This document shows, piece after piece, positions 7,051 through 14,729 of a DNA stretch of 34,550 nucleotides. The position numbers and the translations under genes are program-made. How positions within the stretch are numbered: the first letter of the stretch is position 1; each line of letters opens with the position of its first letter. The notes beneath the pieces were generated by a model. It was not told the DNA's origin, searched no databases, and saw only the letters and a program-made list of their open reading frames with translations. Source of the DNA: a virus; the IMG/VR virus record IMGVR_UViG_3300033993_003435, positions 1 through 34,550 of that record; one strand, given 5' to 3'.

Positions 7051-10000
7051 TAATCTTAAAGACTTCAACCTTTGTCCAAGCTCCATCAGATGTACCTATA
7101 ATACTTTGAGCAGCATTGCTTGAATAGGCTATAAATTCAAGGTAATCAGTCGTACCATTAAGGAAGGCAATATCTGCTGTATTCTGTGTTGTGTTAACAT
7201 TAGAGTCACTAATAGGTTGCTGAGCTAGAGCCACCGATGTATCATTTCTTCTAATTTGAATGTTATTTTGATTACCTGAACCTGAAGTGCCACCGACCCA
7301 GGCTACTTGATAATCAACATGATAATAACCAGGGATGGTTGGTGTAAGTCTGCGGGTGCTTCTATCAAACCAATTATTTGGATCATTTAAAGGATCGAGA
7401 GTTACAGTAGTATCAGAAGCGTTATTAGCTGTTTGATTTGCTGTTAAAGATAAAGTGACAACGTAGTTTGTATTTGATTCAATATTTCCTTGAACCGATA
7501 AGTTATTAACGTATGTGTAATTTGCTTTAGATGCACTTAAACTTGATCCTAAGATAAAGGTATTAGCAAATCCCTTTGTATTATTAGCAGACCCACCAGC
7601 AACGAATGAGTAGTTACCAGATGCTGTATTACAGAAACCACCAACGATAACGGAGAAACCACTAGATACAAGATTTCTACAACCTGCACCTATGAAAATA
7701 CATCCGCCAGAAGCTATATTATTTCTCCCGCCAATAACTGTTGAGGCACCACCACTTGTGATACAATTTGTATAACCTGAAACAGTATTTCTGCTACCGC
7801 CACATATTGCATTACCACTTCCGCCTAAAATCGTATTAACATCATTTGCAGGCGAATTGACTGTGTTAAAAAGCCCTCCTAAAATAGAGTGATAACTGCC
7901 TGCACATATTCTATTTGTGAGACCACCGACAATGTTATTATAGTTGCCTGTACTTATTGTATTTGTGATACCACCGACAATGTTATTATAACTTCCTGTA
8001 CTTATTGTATTTGTGTCTCCACCTCCAACAAAGCTAAAGCTACCAAATGATGTATTTCTAAAACCACTTCCCACAAAATTATAACAACCGGACGCTGTAT
8101 TTAAAATACCTCCGCCAATAAAACTGTTTCGCCCGCCGATGTTTAAGCATCTATCATAAACAAAGATACTACAAGCACTCAATCCTGTTCTGCATGCACT
8201 ATAGTCTTCATTAATAATAATGCAGTTCGCAGCATTCGTAACGACATTGGCTGTAGTAAAACATGCTGATGATAGGGTACTATTAGCTGTACCTGATGTC
8301 ATCCACATTAAGGATACTGCTCCTGTTGTACCTGATGCACTAAAGCACGATCCGATGCCTGTAGCTATTAAAGCTGTATTAGTTCCATTACCTGATAGGT
8401 TAGCACCAAAAGTGATATTAGCTGGAGTAAAGCCACCAGTATGGTTAAAAGAACCACCAACAATACTAGAATTAAAGAGAGGGTTATGATTGAATTTACC
8501 ACCGGCGATAGTTGAGAAAGCACCTAATACAGTATTACATAAACCACCTGCTATATTTGAATAGTTTCCAGAAGCCGTTTGTCTATAACCCCCTGAAATC
8601 GTAGTACGAGCTCCGCATGTTGTATTTGCATGTCCGAGAACTACGTTAACACTTCCGCATGCTCTATTTGATGCTCCCATTGCAACACCAATATTTCCAA
8701 TGACCTGATTCAGATATCCTGATGCGGTTCCAGCAGCACCACCAGTGCAAATAATATTACCTCTCCCGCCTAGTATACTTGCACAGTTAGCAATAACAGT
8801 ATTAGCACAACCGCCTACTATAACAGAACAGCTACCAGTTACTGTATTACTTGCACCTCCACCGATAAAACTATAGCGCCCTGAAGCTGTATTAAGTTTA
8901 CCACCAGCTATAGTATTAACGTACCCTGTCTGGTTTATTGTTCTGTCATAAACATATACAGATGTAGCACTAAGACCAGATGAGGTACAAGTACTATAAT
9001 CATTATTAACTACAATAAAGTTAGTACCAGTTGCTGCAATTGTAGCTGTTGTAAATATACCAGAGCTTAGAGGTACAGTAGGTGTAGCATAGTATAGAGA
9101 AACATTACCAGTAGTAAAAGGAAAAGAGAAACAGCTTTGGATACCAGTACCAGTTAATCTGGTCTGGGTACCATTACCTGAAATTGATGCTGTTGTGATA
9201 TTAAAAGGAGCAAATCCACCGGTATGATTAGCAACGCCTCCACCAATAATTGAGTCTCGAAGAGGGTTAAAGTTACCGAGACCGCCAACGATAATAGAAT
9301 AGGCTGAAGAAGCTGTAATAGCATTACAACTACCTCCAGCGATATTGCTAGGTGCGGCTAATGCACAATTCTGCAGACCTCCGCCTACAGAGCTGCAATT
9401 ACCAATAGCACAATTTGAATTACCAGCAGCTACAATTGATGCTCTACCTTGAGCTAAATTAGATAAACCACCAACAACATTAGCAAATGTACCAACAGAA
9501 GCAGTGTTGTTTCTACCTCCTACAACTACATTATAAGCAGCTGAAGCTGTATTACAACATCCACCGTTTATAGAGCTATAATTACCCGAAGCTGTATTCT
9601 TATTACCACCAACAGCTACAGCATAGTTACCTGTAGCTCTATTTCCTGAACCAGCGCCTACAAATGTTGCATAGCCTGTTGCACGTGAACTAAAACCGCC
9701 AACGATTGATGAATAGGTTCCAGATGCTATATTACAATCACCTCCTAAGACACCAGAGAATATACCAGAAGCTATATTATCACCTAAAACTGTATCAATT
9801 GATGACGTTAAAGAAACAATTGTAAAGGGATTAGTTGAAACTGCTTGATACGCTGTATTCCATTGATCTGAATTTCCGTCTCCTTGTATGTAAATCTTGC
9901 CACTCGTCGTGATATCCGACGTCGCTGATATTTCACCGACTACAGTTAATGTCTTATTAGGTGTACTCGTCTTAACACCTACATTAGGATGCGAACCATT

Positions 10001-11965
10001 ATTACCACCAACATGAAGTACTTCAATACCTTGATCCAAATCATAGAATGAAGCAATGTCACCATCTCCATTGTTACCAATATATAATGCAGGACCACTC
10101 CCTATGTGAACAACGCTCAAAGCACTTGTAACAGAAAAGACAGTGTTTGCAAACGTTGTAGTGCCTGTCGCTGTCAAGTTACCAAAGACAGTTAAATTAT
10201 TATTGATTCTTACAGGACCTGAAACTAAGCCACCAGTGAGATTGAGAAAGTTACTATCTACATAGTTTGTTGTAGCATATAATGCAGAATTGCTAGCGTA
10301 TACAGTAGAGATATTATATGCAGTATCCCAATTAGCACTCGTACTAATAACAAGAGCATTAACGTTAGGGTTACCAGCACCGCCTCCGCTCCCAGATAGA
10401 ATATTAAATAAACTAACGCCACCAGAGAGATATTGACCGGTAACGTTCAGATCGCCATTCATCGTACCGCCATTAGCGTATTGTACAGCATTTGAACCAC
10501 CACCGCCTCCGAGGTCAAGAATGCGTCTAGCGTACGACATGACCTCTTCTGATACCTTAGCTACCTTAGCGTCTGTATATTTTCTTGCGTCATCAACTAG
10601 TAACTGGACGTTCTTCTTCTCAGTGACAAAAGATTGTATTCTCTTGTTTATATCTTTAATGGTGGTGTTGAGCTCGGGGAGCTTTCCGTCTACTTCGCTC
10701 TTAAATTTATCAATTGAATACCCGACAGTGTTGAGTTTATCTGTTATTGTATTGTTTAAATTCTGCTTATGTTCATCAAGTAATACAGTTACAGCCTTAT
10801 TTAACTCCTCTGTCTTTTCGTTAAAGATCCTTGAGGCTGTCTCCGTAGAGGAGGTTTTAAACTCACGAGACAGGTTGTTTTTATATTCAGCTAAATCTGT
10901 AGCTACCTTTTCACTAAATTGATCCTGTAAAATACCAGCTCTATTTACAAGAAGCACATCAACATTATCATTGTTTAAAGTTATTTTTTCAGTAACAATA
11001 ACATCAAGTGACTTAGTTATCGTATCAATCTCTGAACCGATATTACGCTTATGCTCTTCTAGTTCTGTAATGATTTTTTCTGTAAAAACAGCTTCAAGCT
11101 CAGAAGCACGTTCAAGAAGTAGCTTATCATTCTCAACAGAGGCCTGCTCTAATCTCTCTGCTAGAAGAGAATTAATGCTACTCTTAATCTCATTTACTTG
11201 ATTATCCTGATATTTCTTAACTTCCTCCAGATTGGCAGAAGATAGTGTTTCAAGATATTTACCGACATTAATTTGCTGATCATCAAACTGTCCTTGTATA
11301 GATGCAACAGCTTCGTTAATTGCTTGCTCAAGAAGCTCTTTCTGTTGTTCACTAATACGAAAGGTTTCATGTAATAACTCTGACTTATAATCCTCAAGCG
11401 TTTTTTGTATTCTACGATCATCCTCTAACACTATACGCTCTCTATTCAATCGCTGTACTTCAGCCTTAATTCTTGCTTGCTCCTCAATAAGATGTGCTTC
11501 ATATGATTTAACCCTTTCTACATATTCGCTAACATCTTCTGATACAGGTATTATCTGAAGATCATCAATCGAGTCCTCTATATTCTTTTCGTTACCGATA
11601 GTTACATCATAACTCTCTTCGATGAAATTAGGTAGTGTTGTGTGTTCGCTTATTGACGAATAAGAACCGAGTAAAGAGAGATTAATGGTTGATTGAGGTA
11701 GCTCTTTACTGCCTTCAACAGTGACGAGCTTAAAGCGGACACTAGGGTAAACACGACCATCAGGGAGCTGGATATCAGTCTCTAAATAGTTGTTGGTTGA
11801 TTCTTGTATGTAGCTATGAATAAACTCATTATCCTTTGTAGAGATAATAGATACATTATCGAGACTCTCTTCGAGAGGTCGACAGAATATAACATTTTCA
11901 ATACTCGAACTCTCGATAAAGGAACACGATATTCGATTATCAATGACTATATCAATAAGCTGCAC
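7046..11965 (-). CDS. Giant tail fibre with coiled coil, YadA-like beta-roll repeats and C1q-like tip
   Basis: This 1639-residue protein starts with GTG. Residues 1-145: beta-rich attachment region. About 145-480: long coiled coil rich in Glu/Lys/Leu. About 485-490: glycine hinge (LGGGGGSNAV). About 490-730: fibre-type repeats (MNGDLNVTG, VFGNLTATG, SDITTSGKIYIQG). About 730-1490: many 14-16-residue repeats of the type GGxxNTASGxYSxIxGG, as in the trimeric YadA/Hia head (left-handed beta-roll). Two homologous inserts (about 896-1011 and 1155-1278) interrupt the roll. About 1500-1639: a C1q/TNF-like jelly roll (LTPTIPGYYHVDYQVAW), the likely receptor-binding tip. Cys is unusually frequent in the roll. 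It is probably a trimeric long tail fibre or baseplate spike for host recognition. A late box (CATAAATA) ends five bases before GTG. Confidence 0.85.
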   Translation of the reverse strand: MQLIDIVIDNRISCSFIESSSIENVIFCRPLEESLDNVSIISTKDNEFIHSYIQESTNNYLETDIQLPDGRVYPSVRFKLVTVEGSKELPQSTINLSLLGSYSSISEHTTLPNFIEESYDVTIGNEKNIEDSIDDLQIIPVSEDVSEYVERVKSYEAHLIEEQARIKAEVQRLNRERIVLEDDRRIQKTLEDYKSELLHETFRISEQQKELLEQAINEAVASIQGQFDDQQINVGKYLETLSSANLEEVKKYQDNQVNEIKSSINSLLAERLEQASVENDKLLLERASELEAVFTEKIITELEEHKRNIGSEIDTITKSLDVIVTEKITLNNDNVDVLLVNRAGILQDQFSEKVATDLAEYKNNLSREFKTSSTETASRIFNEKTEELNKAVTVLLDEHKQNLNNTITDKLNTVGYSIDKFKSEVDGKLPELNTTIKDINKRIQSFVTEKKNVQLLVDDARKYTDAKVAKVSEEVMSYARRILDLGGGGGSNAVQYANGGTMNGDLNVTGQYLSGGVSLFNILSGSGGGAGNPNVNALVISTSANWDTAYNISTVYASNSALYATTNYVDSNFLNLTGGLVSGPVRINNNLTVFGNLTATGTTTFANTVFSVTSALSVVHIGSGPALYIGNNGDGDIASFYDLDQGIEVLHVGGNNGSHPNVGVKTSTPNKTLTVVGEISATSDITTSGKIYIQGDGNSDQWNTAYQAVSTNPFTIVSLTSSIDTVLGDNIASGIFSGVLGGDCNIASGTYSSIVGGFSSRATGYATFVGAGSGNRATGNYAVAVGGNKNTASGNYSSINGGCCNTASAAYNVVVGGRNNTASVGTFANVVGGLSNLAQGRASIVAAGNSNCAIGNCSSVGGGLQNCALAAPSNIAGGSCNAITASSAYSIIVGGLGNFNPLRDSIIGGGVANHTGGFAPFNITTASISGNGTQTRLTGTGIQSCFSFPFTTGNVSLYYATPTVPLSSGIFTTATIAATGTNFIVVNNDYSTCTSSGLSATSVYVYDRTINQTGYVNTIAGGKLNTASGRYSFIGGGASNTVTGSCSVIVGGCANTVIANCASILGGRGNIICTGGAAGTASGYLNQVIGNIGVAMGASNRACGSVNVVLGHANTTCGARTTISGGYRQTASGNYSNIAGGLCNTVLGAFSTIAGGKFNHNPLFNSSIVGGSFNHTGGFTPANITFGANLSGNGTNTALIATGIGSCFSASGTTGAVSLMWMTSGTANSTLSSACFTTANVVTNAANCIIINEDYSACRTGLSACSIFVYDRCLNIGGRNSFIGGGILNTASGCYNFVGSGFRNTSFGSFSFVGGGDTNTISTGSYNNIVGGITNTISTGNYNNIVGGLTNRICAGSYHSILGGLFNTVNSPANDVNTILGGSGNAICGGSRNTVSGYTNCITSGGASTVIGGRNNIASGGCIFIGAGCRNLVSSGFSVIVGGFCNTASGNYSFVAGGSANNTKGFANTFILGSSLSASKANYTYVNNLSVQGNIESNTNYVVTLSLTANQTANNASDTTVTLDPLNDPNNWFDRSTRRLTPTIPGYYHVDYQVAWVGGTSGSGNQNNIQIRRNDTSVALAQQPISDSNVNTTQNTADIAFLNGTTDYLEFIAYSSNAAQSIIGTSDGAWTKVEVFKIN
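7923..8018 (-). repeat. 48-bp tandem duplication inside the fibre gene
   Basis: Two adjacent 48-base units (7923-7970 and 7971-8018) are nearly identical and keep frame. Each encodes one 16-residue beta-roll repeat (NNIVGGxTNTISTGxY). The near-identity points to a recent repeat expansion that changes fibre length. Confidence 0.75.
8130..9276 (-). repeat. Duplicated ~115-residue insert domain in the fibre
   Basis: Two homologous segments lie at about 8930-9276 and 8130-8500. Each begins NPLxxSxIxGGxxNHTGGF and carries NITxxxxxSGNGT and TGIxSCFS. Each ends with a DYSxC...LSAxSxxVYDR block, then returns to NTASG beta-roll repeats. They look like a duplicated small domain (loop or side knob) set into the roll. 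Identity is moderate, so this duplication is older than the 48-bp one. Confidence 0.7.
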
Positions 11966-11970
11966 GTGAG

Positions 11971-11978
11971 TATTTATG
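11971..11978 (-). promoter_or_regulatory. T4-like late promoter box CATAAATA for the fibre gene
   Basis: CATAAATA is followed by CTCAC and then GTG at 11965. The box is preceded by the terminator palindrome at 12010-12037, so the fibre has its own transcription start. By T4 geometry the transcript would start at the start codon. Confidence 0.68.
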
Positions 11979-12001
11979 CGTTATTAGAAGTATTCAATCT
12001 A

Positions 12002-12037
12002 TAAAAATGGAGAGAGAGCATATATATGCTCTCTCTC
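12002..12037 (-). terminator. Rho-independent terminator (28-bp perfect palindrome)
   Basis: A perfect 28-base palindrome (12010-12037, half-site GAGAGAGAGCATAT) is followed on the minus strand by CCATTTTTAT. It lies between the stop of the 12059-12298 gene and the fibre late box, so it ends upstream transcription just before the fibre promoter. Confidence 0.8.
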
Positions 12038-12058
12038 GTTGTAGACTCTTAAAGTTTA

Positions 12059-12298
12059 TTAGAGAAATCTAACGTTACCGGAATTTAAAATTTCAGTAGC
12101 TTTACTGAGGACTGTCTCGTTAGTCCAGTTTCCAGCTGCAGTATACTCCTCTTCACCATCCCAAAGGACGACCGGGGAAGGGAGACCCTTAACTCTTGCA
12201 ACAATCTTCTTCTCGAGGAAGAGATCTCTTACTGCTAAAACTTCAACTTCATCAATGGTAACGGTTTCTGCCGGTCTAAGTGTAAATGTAATGCTCAT
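12059..12298 (-). CDS. Small tail-fibre-associated protein, paralogue of 6795-7037
   Basis: The 79-residue protein is homologous to 6795-7037 over its whole length, most clearly in L-W-x-G-x-x-E-Y-x-x-A-G-x-W-T-N-E and the C-terminal I-L/I-N-S-G-N-V/I-R-F. It lies upstream of the fibre gene, separated by a strong terminator. A late-type box (AATAAATA) ends six bases before the ATG. A virion or fibre-assembly role is inferred from the position and promoter. Confidence 0.7.
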   Translation of the reverse strand: MSITFTLRPAETVTIDEVEVLAVRDLFLEKKIVARVKGLPSPVVLWDGEEEYTAAGNWTNETVLSKATEILNSGNVRFL

Positions 12299-12304
12299 AT
12301 TGAG

Positions 12305-12312
12305 TATTTATT
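12305..12312 (-). promoter_or_regulatory. T4-like late promoter box AATAAATA
   Basis: AATAAATA, then CTCAAT (six bases), then the ATG at 12298. It shares the CTCA stretch with the fibre gene promoter at 11966-11970. Confidence 0.58.
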
Positions 12313-12321
12313 GTTTAAAAA

Positions 12322-12669
12322 TTATAATACTACAGAAATCAATTGATTTCTATTGGATAATTTTGTATATCCTGCTTTATTGTAAAACACTACATCAACT
12401 ATACCGGTACCTGAAAGAGCGAATCCTGGTATAGTTACGCGTAAATTGTTGTTATCGATTGCTGCAAAGTATTTTTGTGGTAGATTATAACCAGAAAATG
12501 GTGGACAAAAGCTTGATACCACTCTGTTTGTGGTAAATGTATTTACCGCTGTTAGACTTGGAAATCTAACAGTTCCAGAGCTTAAAAAAACATTTAATGT
12601 ATAATTATACTGATAACCTTGTACATTAAGATAAGCGGTAGTGAGAGGTGATAATGTTATGAATTCCAC
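12322..12669 (-). CDS. Probable tail/fibre-associated beta-sandwich protein, 115 aa
   Basis: Starts with GTG. The sequence is Ser/Thr/Asn/Val-rich, predicted beta throughout, and ends GFALSGTGIVDVVFYNKAGYTKLSNRNQLISVVL. That resembles an immunoglobulin-like or IPT-type sandwich. No named family is recognised. It begins the fibre-module gene run and has a late-type box (AATAAATA) five bases before the GTG, so a structural role is likely. Confidence 0.6.
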   Translation of the reverse strand: MEFITLSPLTTAYLNVQGYQYNYTLNVFLSSGTVRFPSLTAVNTFTTNRVVSSFCPPFSGYNLPQKYFAAIDNNNLRVTIPGFALSGTGIVDVVFYNKAGYTKLSNRNQLISVVL

Positions 12670-12674
12670 GATAT

Positions 12675-12682
12675 TATTTATT
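12675..12682 (-). promoter_or_regulatory. T4-like late promoter box AATAAATA
   Basis: AATAAATA, then ATATC, then the GTG at 12669. Same five-base spacing as the fibre gene. Confidence 0.58.
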
Positions 12683-12699
12683 AATATCGAGTAGGTACA

Positions 12700-12933
12700 T
12701 TAAATCTTAACCACCATACCTTCATCTGAATTCCAGCGATGAAATGGGTTTGTGTATTTACTAGGTTTTTTCTTAGGCTTGGAATTTACGACACGGTATG
12801 GGTTCTCTGCTGTATAGTGCCATGAATACGTTTTTAAATGCTTAGAGACTTCCGACATTGTTTTAAAGGACAAACCAGGAAAAGAATCCCACGCACGCCC
12901 TGTCCACCTCTCAACGACAAATCTCATCGACAT
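12700..12933 (-). CDS. Hypothetical basic protein, 77 aa
   Basis: The long frame extends to 13026, but that would overlap the membrane-protein gene by 92 bases. The ATG at 12933 (MSMRFVVERWTGRAWDSF) starts just after that gene's stop. The protein is Trp-rich with a basic middle (VVNSKPKKKPSKYTNPF). No family is recognised. Confidence 0.6.
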   Translation of the reverse strand: MSMRFVVERWTGRAWDSFPGLSFKTMSEVSKHLKTYSWHYTAENPYRVVNSKPKKKPSKYTNPFHRWNSDEGMVVKI

Positions 12934-12934
12934 T

Positions 12935-13144
12935 TTAATTATTCTTTTTATTTTGCCAATGCGTTGCACCTCTCCACGTGAAATACAAAAACGACATAGC
13001 TCCCCAGTTAGTAAGGCTGTAAGCAATATGTAGATTGAACAGTGTATTTAAAGACCAGATAACACAGAGTGGAATAAAAATTATAAGTGCGAGAGCAATT
13101 ATACATACGGTGAGTAAGCTAATAATTTTACTAATCATATCCAT
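12935..13144 (-). CDS. Small membrane protein, 69 aa
   Basis: Two hydrophobic stretches are visible: ISLLTVCIIALALIIFIPL (about residues 8-26) and a second around YSLTNWGAMSFLYF. They are joined by VIWSLNTLFNLHIA. Short proteins with this 'CVIWSLNTLF' phrase occur in T4-like phages, but their role is not known. A GGATATG sequence overlaps the start region. It overlaps none of its neighbours. Confidence 0.62.
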   Translation of the reverse strand: MDMISKIISLLTVCIIALALIIFIPLCVIWSLNTLFNLHIAYSLTNWGAMSFLYFTWRGATHWQNKKNN

Positions 13145-13182
13145 ATGATAATTTTAAGAAATTAAAATGCAAGCTTAAAAAA

Positions 13183-13258
13183 TGGTGGAGCATGTCGGGA
13201 TCAAACCGACGACCTGAAGCTTGCAAAGCTACCGCTCTATCAACTGAGCTAATGCCCC
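13183..13258 (-). tRNA. tRNA-Ala (UGC)
   Basis: A full cloverleaf. Acceptor GGGGCAT/ATGCTCC, anticodon loop CTTTGCAAG with TGC, and T-stem GTCGG/CCGAC. CCA is encoded. The T-loop reads TTTGATC (position 56 is T, not C). Confidence 0.93.
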
Positions 13259-13265
13259 ATTAAAA

Positions 13266-13339
13266 TGGTAGGAGATGACGGTAACGCTCCGCCGAATCCT
13301 GAGTGTAAATCAGGTGTTTTACTTTTAAACTAATCTCCC
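13266..13339 (-). tRNA. tRNA-Val (UAC), with atypical D- and T-loops
   Basis: Acceptor GGGAGAT/ATCTCCT and anticodon stem CCTGA/TCAGG, with loop TTTACAC (anticodon TAC). CCA is encoded. The D-loop (AAAAGTA) lacks the GG pair and the T-loop (AGCGTTA) lacks the TTC signature. The usual G18-U55 and G19-C56 elbow contacts are therefore both missing. Confidence 0.8.
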
Positions 13340-13401
13340 TTATTTGTCTTTAGTATATAGACAGAAAGATAGAAAATCAAGATTGTAATAATTCGAACTT
13401 T

Positions 13402-13474
13402 TGCCTGTAGTAGGATTCGAACCTACCCTTGATGGCTTCTAAGACCATTGCCTCTTCCGCTGGGCTATACAGGC
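13402..13474 (-). tRNA. tRNA with UAG anticodon (Leu by decoding), short variable loop
   Basis: Acceptor GCCTGTA/TACAGGC is perfect, and the T-arm GTAGG/TTCGAAT/CCTAC is canonical. Anticodon stem ATGGT/GCCAT with loop CTTAGAA gives TAG, which reads CUA. The variable loop is only five bases (CAAGG), whereas bacterial tRNA-Leu normally has a long arm. CCA is not encoded. Confidence 0.8.
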
Positions 13475-13481
13475 TTAAAAA

Positions 13482-13558
13482 TGGTACAACCGGAGGGACT
13501 TGAACCCCCATAAGCCGAGGTAGAAGCTCGGTACTTTATCCAGTTAAGTTACGGTTGC
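13482..13558 (-). tRNA. tRNA-Arg (UCU)
   Basis: Acceptor GCAACCG/CGGTTGT and anticodon stem CCGAG/CTCGG, with loop CTTCTAC (TCT, reading AGA). The T-loop is TTCAAGT. CCA is encoded. Confidence 0.92.
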
Positions 13559-13581
13559 ATAAAAACCTATTATATAACCCC

Positions 13582-13788
13582 CTACGATTTAAACAAGTCA
13601 AAAATTCCTTTTCTTTTATCAATTTCTTGAATAAAACCTTCGTCTTCGAGATAGTTCCTCAATGAGGCATAATGCTGTTCATCTATAGGTCCCCAGCCTT
13701 CAATCGTAACGTTCGTACCTACAACGTCGCACTTATATGGCTTGCCAAGAAATTGAATGTAGACGGTGTAATCGTTGTGTTGCTTCAC
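13582..13788 (-). CDS. Small hypothetical protein, related to 1524-1715
   Basis: Starts with a GTG that directly follows the stop of the upstream gene (TAAGTG). The 68 residues hold a beta-rich IQFLGKPYKCDVV and a helical LRNYLEDEGFIQEID, then a basic/hydrophobic tail. The same plan appears at 1524-1715. Function unknown. Confidence 0.6.
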   Translation of the reverse strand: MKQHNDYTVYIQFLGKPYKCDVVGTNVTIEGWGPIDEQHYASLRNYLEDEGFIQEIDKRKGIFDLFKS

Positions 13789-14052
13789 TTATAGAGTTGT
13801 AGAATAAGAAACTATAGAATCATGTCTAAACGATCGCCAAGCAGCCTTTTCCAGGTCCCAGACTGCGATACTTTCATCGTTCTGCTTCTTTTCCTTCTTA
13901 ACCTCATCATCTTCCTTCTTTTCAATAACAGGAAGAAGTGACGGATTAAGTGTACAGAGCATGGTACGCACTGTACCGTCCTTCTTAGTGAAACAGACAG
14001 TAAGTGTATTTTCGTGAAGAAGCTTCTTAAGATGTTCTTTATCGTGAATCAT
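13789..14052 (-). CDS. SH3-like beta-barrel (DUF2693-type) protein
   Basis: The frame opens further upstream, but ATG 14052 is the likely start: it lies four bases after the previous stop and is preceded by AAGAAG. The 87-residue product has an N-terminal HDKEHLKKLLHENTLTVCFTK, then KDGTVRTMLCTLNPSLLP. A charged insert (KKEDDEVKKEKKQ) and VWDLEKAAWRSFRHDSI follow. This order of phrases (F-T-K-K-D-G-T-x-R and V-W-D-x-x-x-x-x-W-R-S-F-R) is typical of a small SH3-like barrel family found in many phages, sometimes annotated as DUF2693. No enzymatic role is known. Confidence 0.75.
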   Translation of the reverse strand: MIHDKEHLKKLLHENTLTVCFTKKDGTVRTMLCTLNPSLLPVIEKKEDDEVKKEKKQNDESIAVWDLEKAAWRSFRHDSIVSYSTTL

Positions 14053-14056
14053 AAGG

Positions 14057-14395
14057 TTACTTCTTAGTCCAGGAACGAATACCAGCTGTCCATGCCTTAC
14101 AGCCCTTTTCGTTATTAAATTTAGTTGCATTGCCCCACGTGCTATTAGGATCGAGAGCCTTAAGCTTGTAATTTACAATAGGCCAGATTTTATTAAAACG
14201 TAGCTTTTGTCCAAAGTACTTGTAGCTATGACCGAGACCATACTCAGTATCGTTATAATAAGCAGGCGGTAGATAGTCTTCATTAGGGAAAAGAACCTTG
14301 AATGTCTTTTCAATAATATTATCGATCTCAAATTTATTATGAAGCTCAGATCGATTGTAGAACTTCTTCCAGGTTGTTGGTGTTCTTTTTTTCAT
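14057..14395 (-). CDS. Hypothetical protein, 112 aa
   Basis: ATG 14395 (MKKRTPTTWKKFYNRSEL) is chosen because the longer frame would overlap the small basic gene at 14400-14555. The protein is Lys/Tyr/Trp-rich, with a central IIEKTFKVLFPNEDYLPPAYY and a C-terminal NNEKGCKAWTAGIRSWTK. No family is recognised. The order 14555 to 13582 is a tight operon with gaps of five bases or less. Confidence 0.6.
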   Translation of the reverse strand: MKKRTPTTWKKFYNRSELHNKFEIDNIIEKTFKVLFPNEDYLPPAYYNDTEYGLGHSYKYFGQKLRFNKIWPIVNYKLKALDPNSTWGNATKFNNEKGCKAWTAGIRSWTKK

Positions 14396-14399
14396 ATTT

Positions 14400-14555
14400 T
14401 TATTTCCGCTTCCTACCGGCATCACTACGCTGGGCACGGCTCTTCTGTCCGAACATACGCTGACGAGCTGCGGTAGCTTTTTGTTCTTTAGCTGCAAAGC
14501 TGTTCTTTGAGGTTGTAGCACCCCACACCTTAATTATTTTGTTTTTTGTTGTCAT
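14400..14555 (-). CDS. Very basic small protein, 51 aa
   Basis: The frame encodes MTTKNKIIKVWGATTSKNSF and ends ARQRMFGQKSRAQRSDAGRKRK. It has a high Arg/Lys/Gln content with no acidic patch, so nucleic-acid or ribosome binding is likely. Its stop is four bases before the next ATG. It is absent from usual length-limited gene calls but fits the spacing of the operon. Confidence 0.62.
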   Translation of the reverse strand: MTTKNKIIKVWGATTSKNSFAAKEQKATAARQRMFGQKSRAQRSDAGRKRK

Positions 14556-14567
14556 AGAATGTTAATA

Positions 14568-14655
14568 TGGTAGTGCGGGTGGGATTCGAACCCACAATGT
14601 TTCTAATGTAAGGGATTTTAAGTCCCTTGCGTTTCACCAATTTCGCCACCGCACC
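14568..14655 (-). tRNA. tRNA-Leu (UAA)
   Basis: A class II tRNA: acceptor GGTGCGG/CCGCACT, anticodon stem GGGA/TCCC with loop CTTAAAA (TAA), a long variable arm and T-loop TTCGAAT. CCA is encoded. The 74 bases after it, up to the next small gene, hold nothing recognisable. Confidence 0.92.
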
Positions 14656-14729
14656 ATATTTTTAAAAGTTATTCATACCTCCAAATTAGATCTATATAAT
14701 ATATCTTATTATACTGGAACGCAAGCATT

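Noticed and set aside
7480-9790. CRISPR-like regular repeats within the fibre gene
   Set aside because: They are in-frame 14-16-residue coding repeats with degenerate DNA, not identical repeats with unique spacers. No CRISPR array is seen in the window.
11194-11421. Alternative-frame ORFs inside the fibre gene (also 8220-8489, 10521-10922, 10971-11201)
   Set aside because: They are shadows of the repetitive fibre coding sequence, with no start signals.
12934-13026. N-terminal extension of the 12700-12933 protein
   Set aside because: It would overlap the upstream membrane-protein gene by 92 bases; ATG 12933 is better placed.
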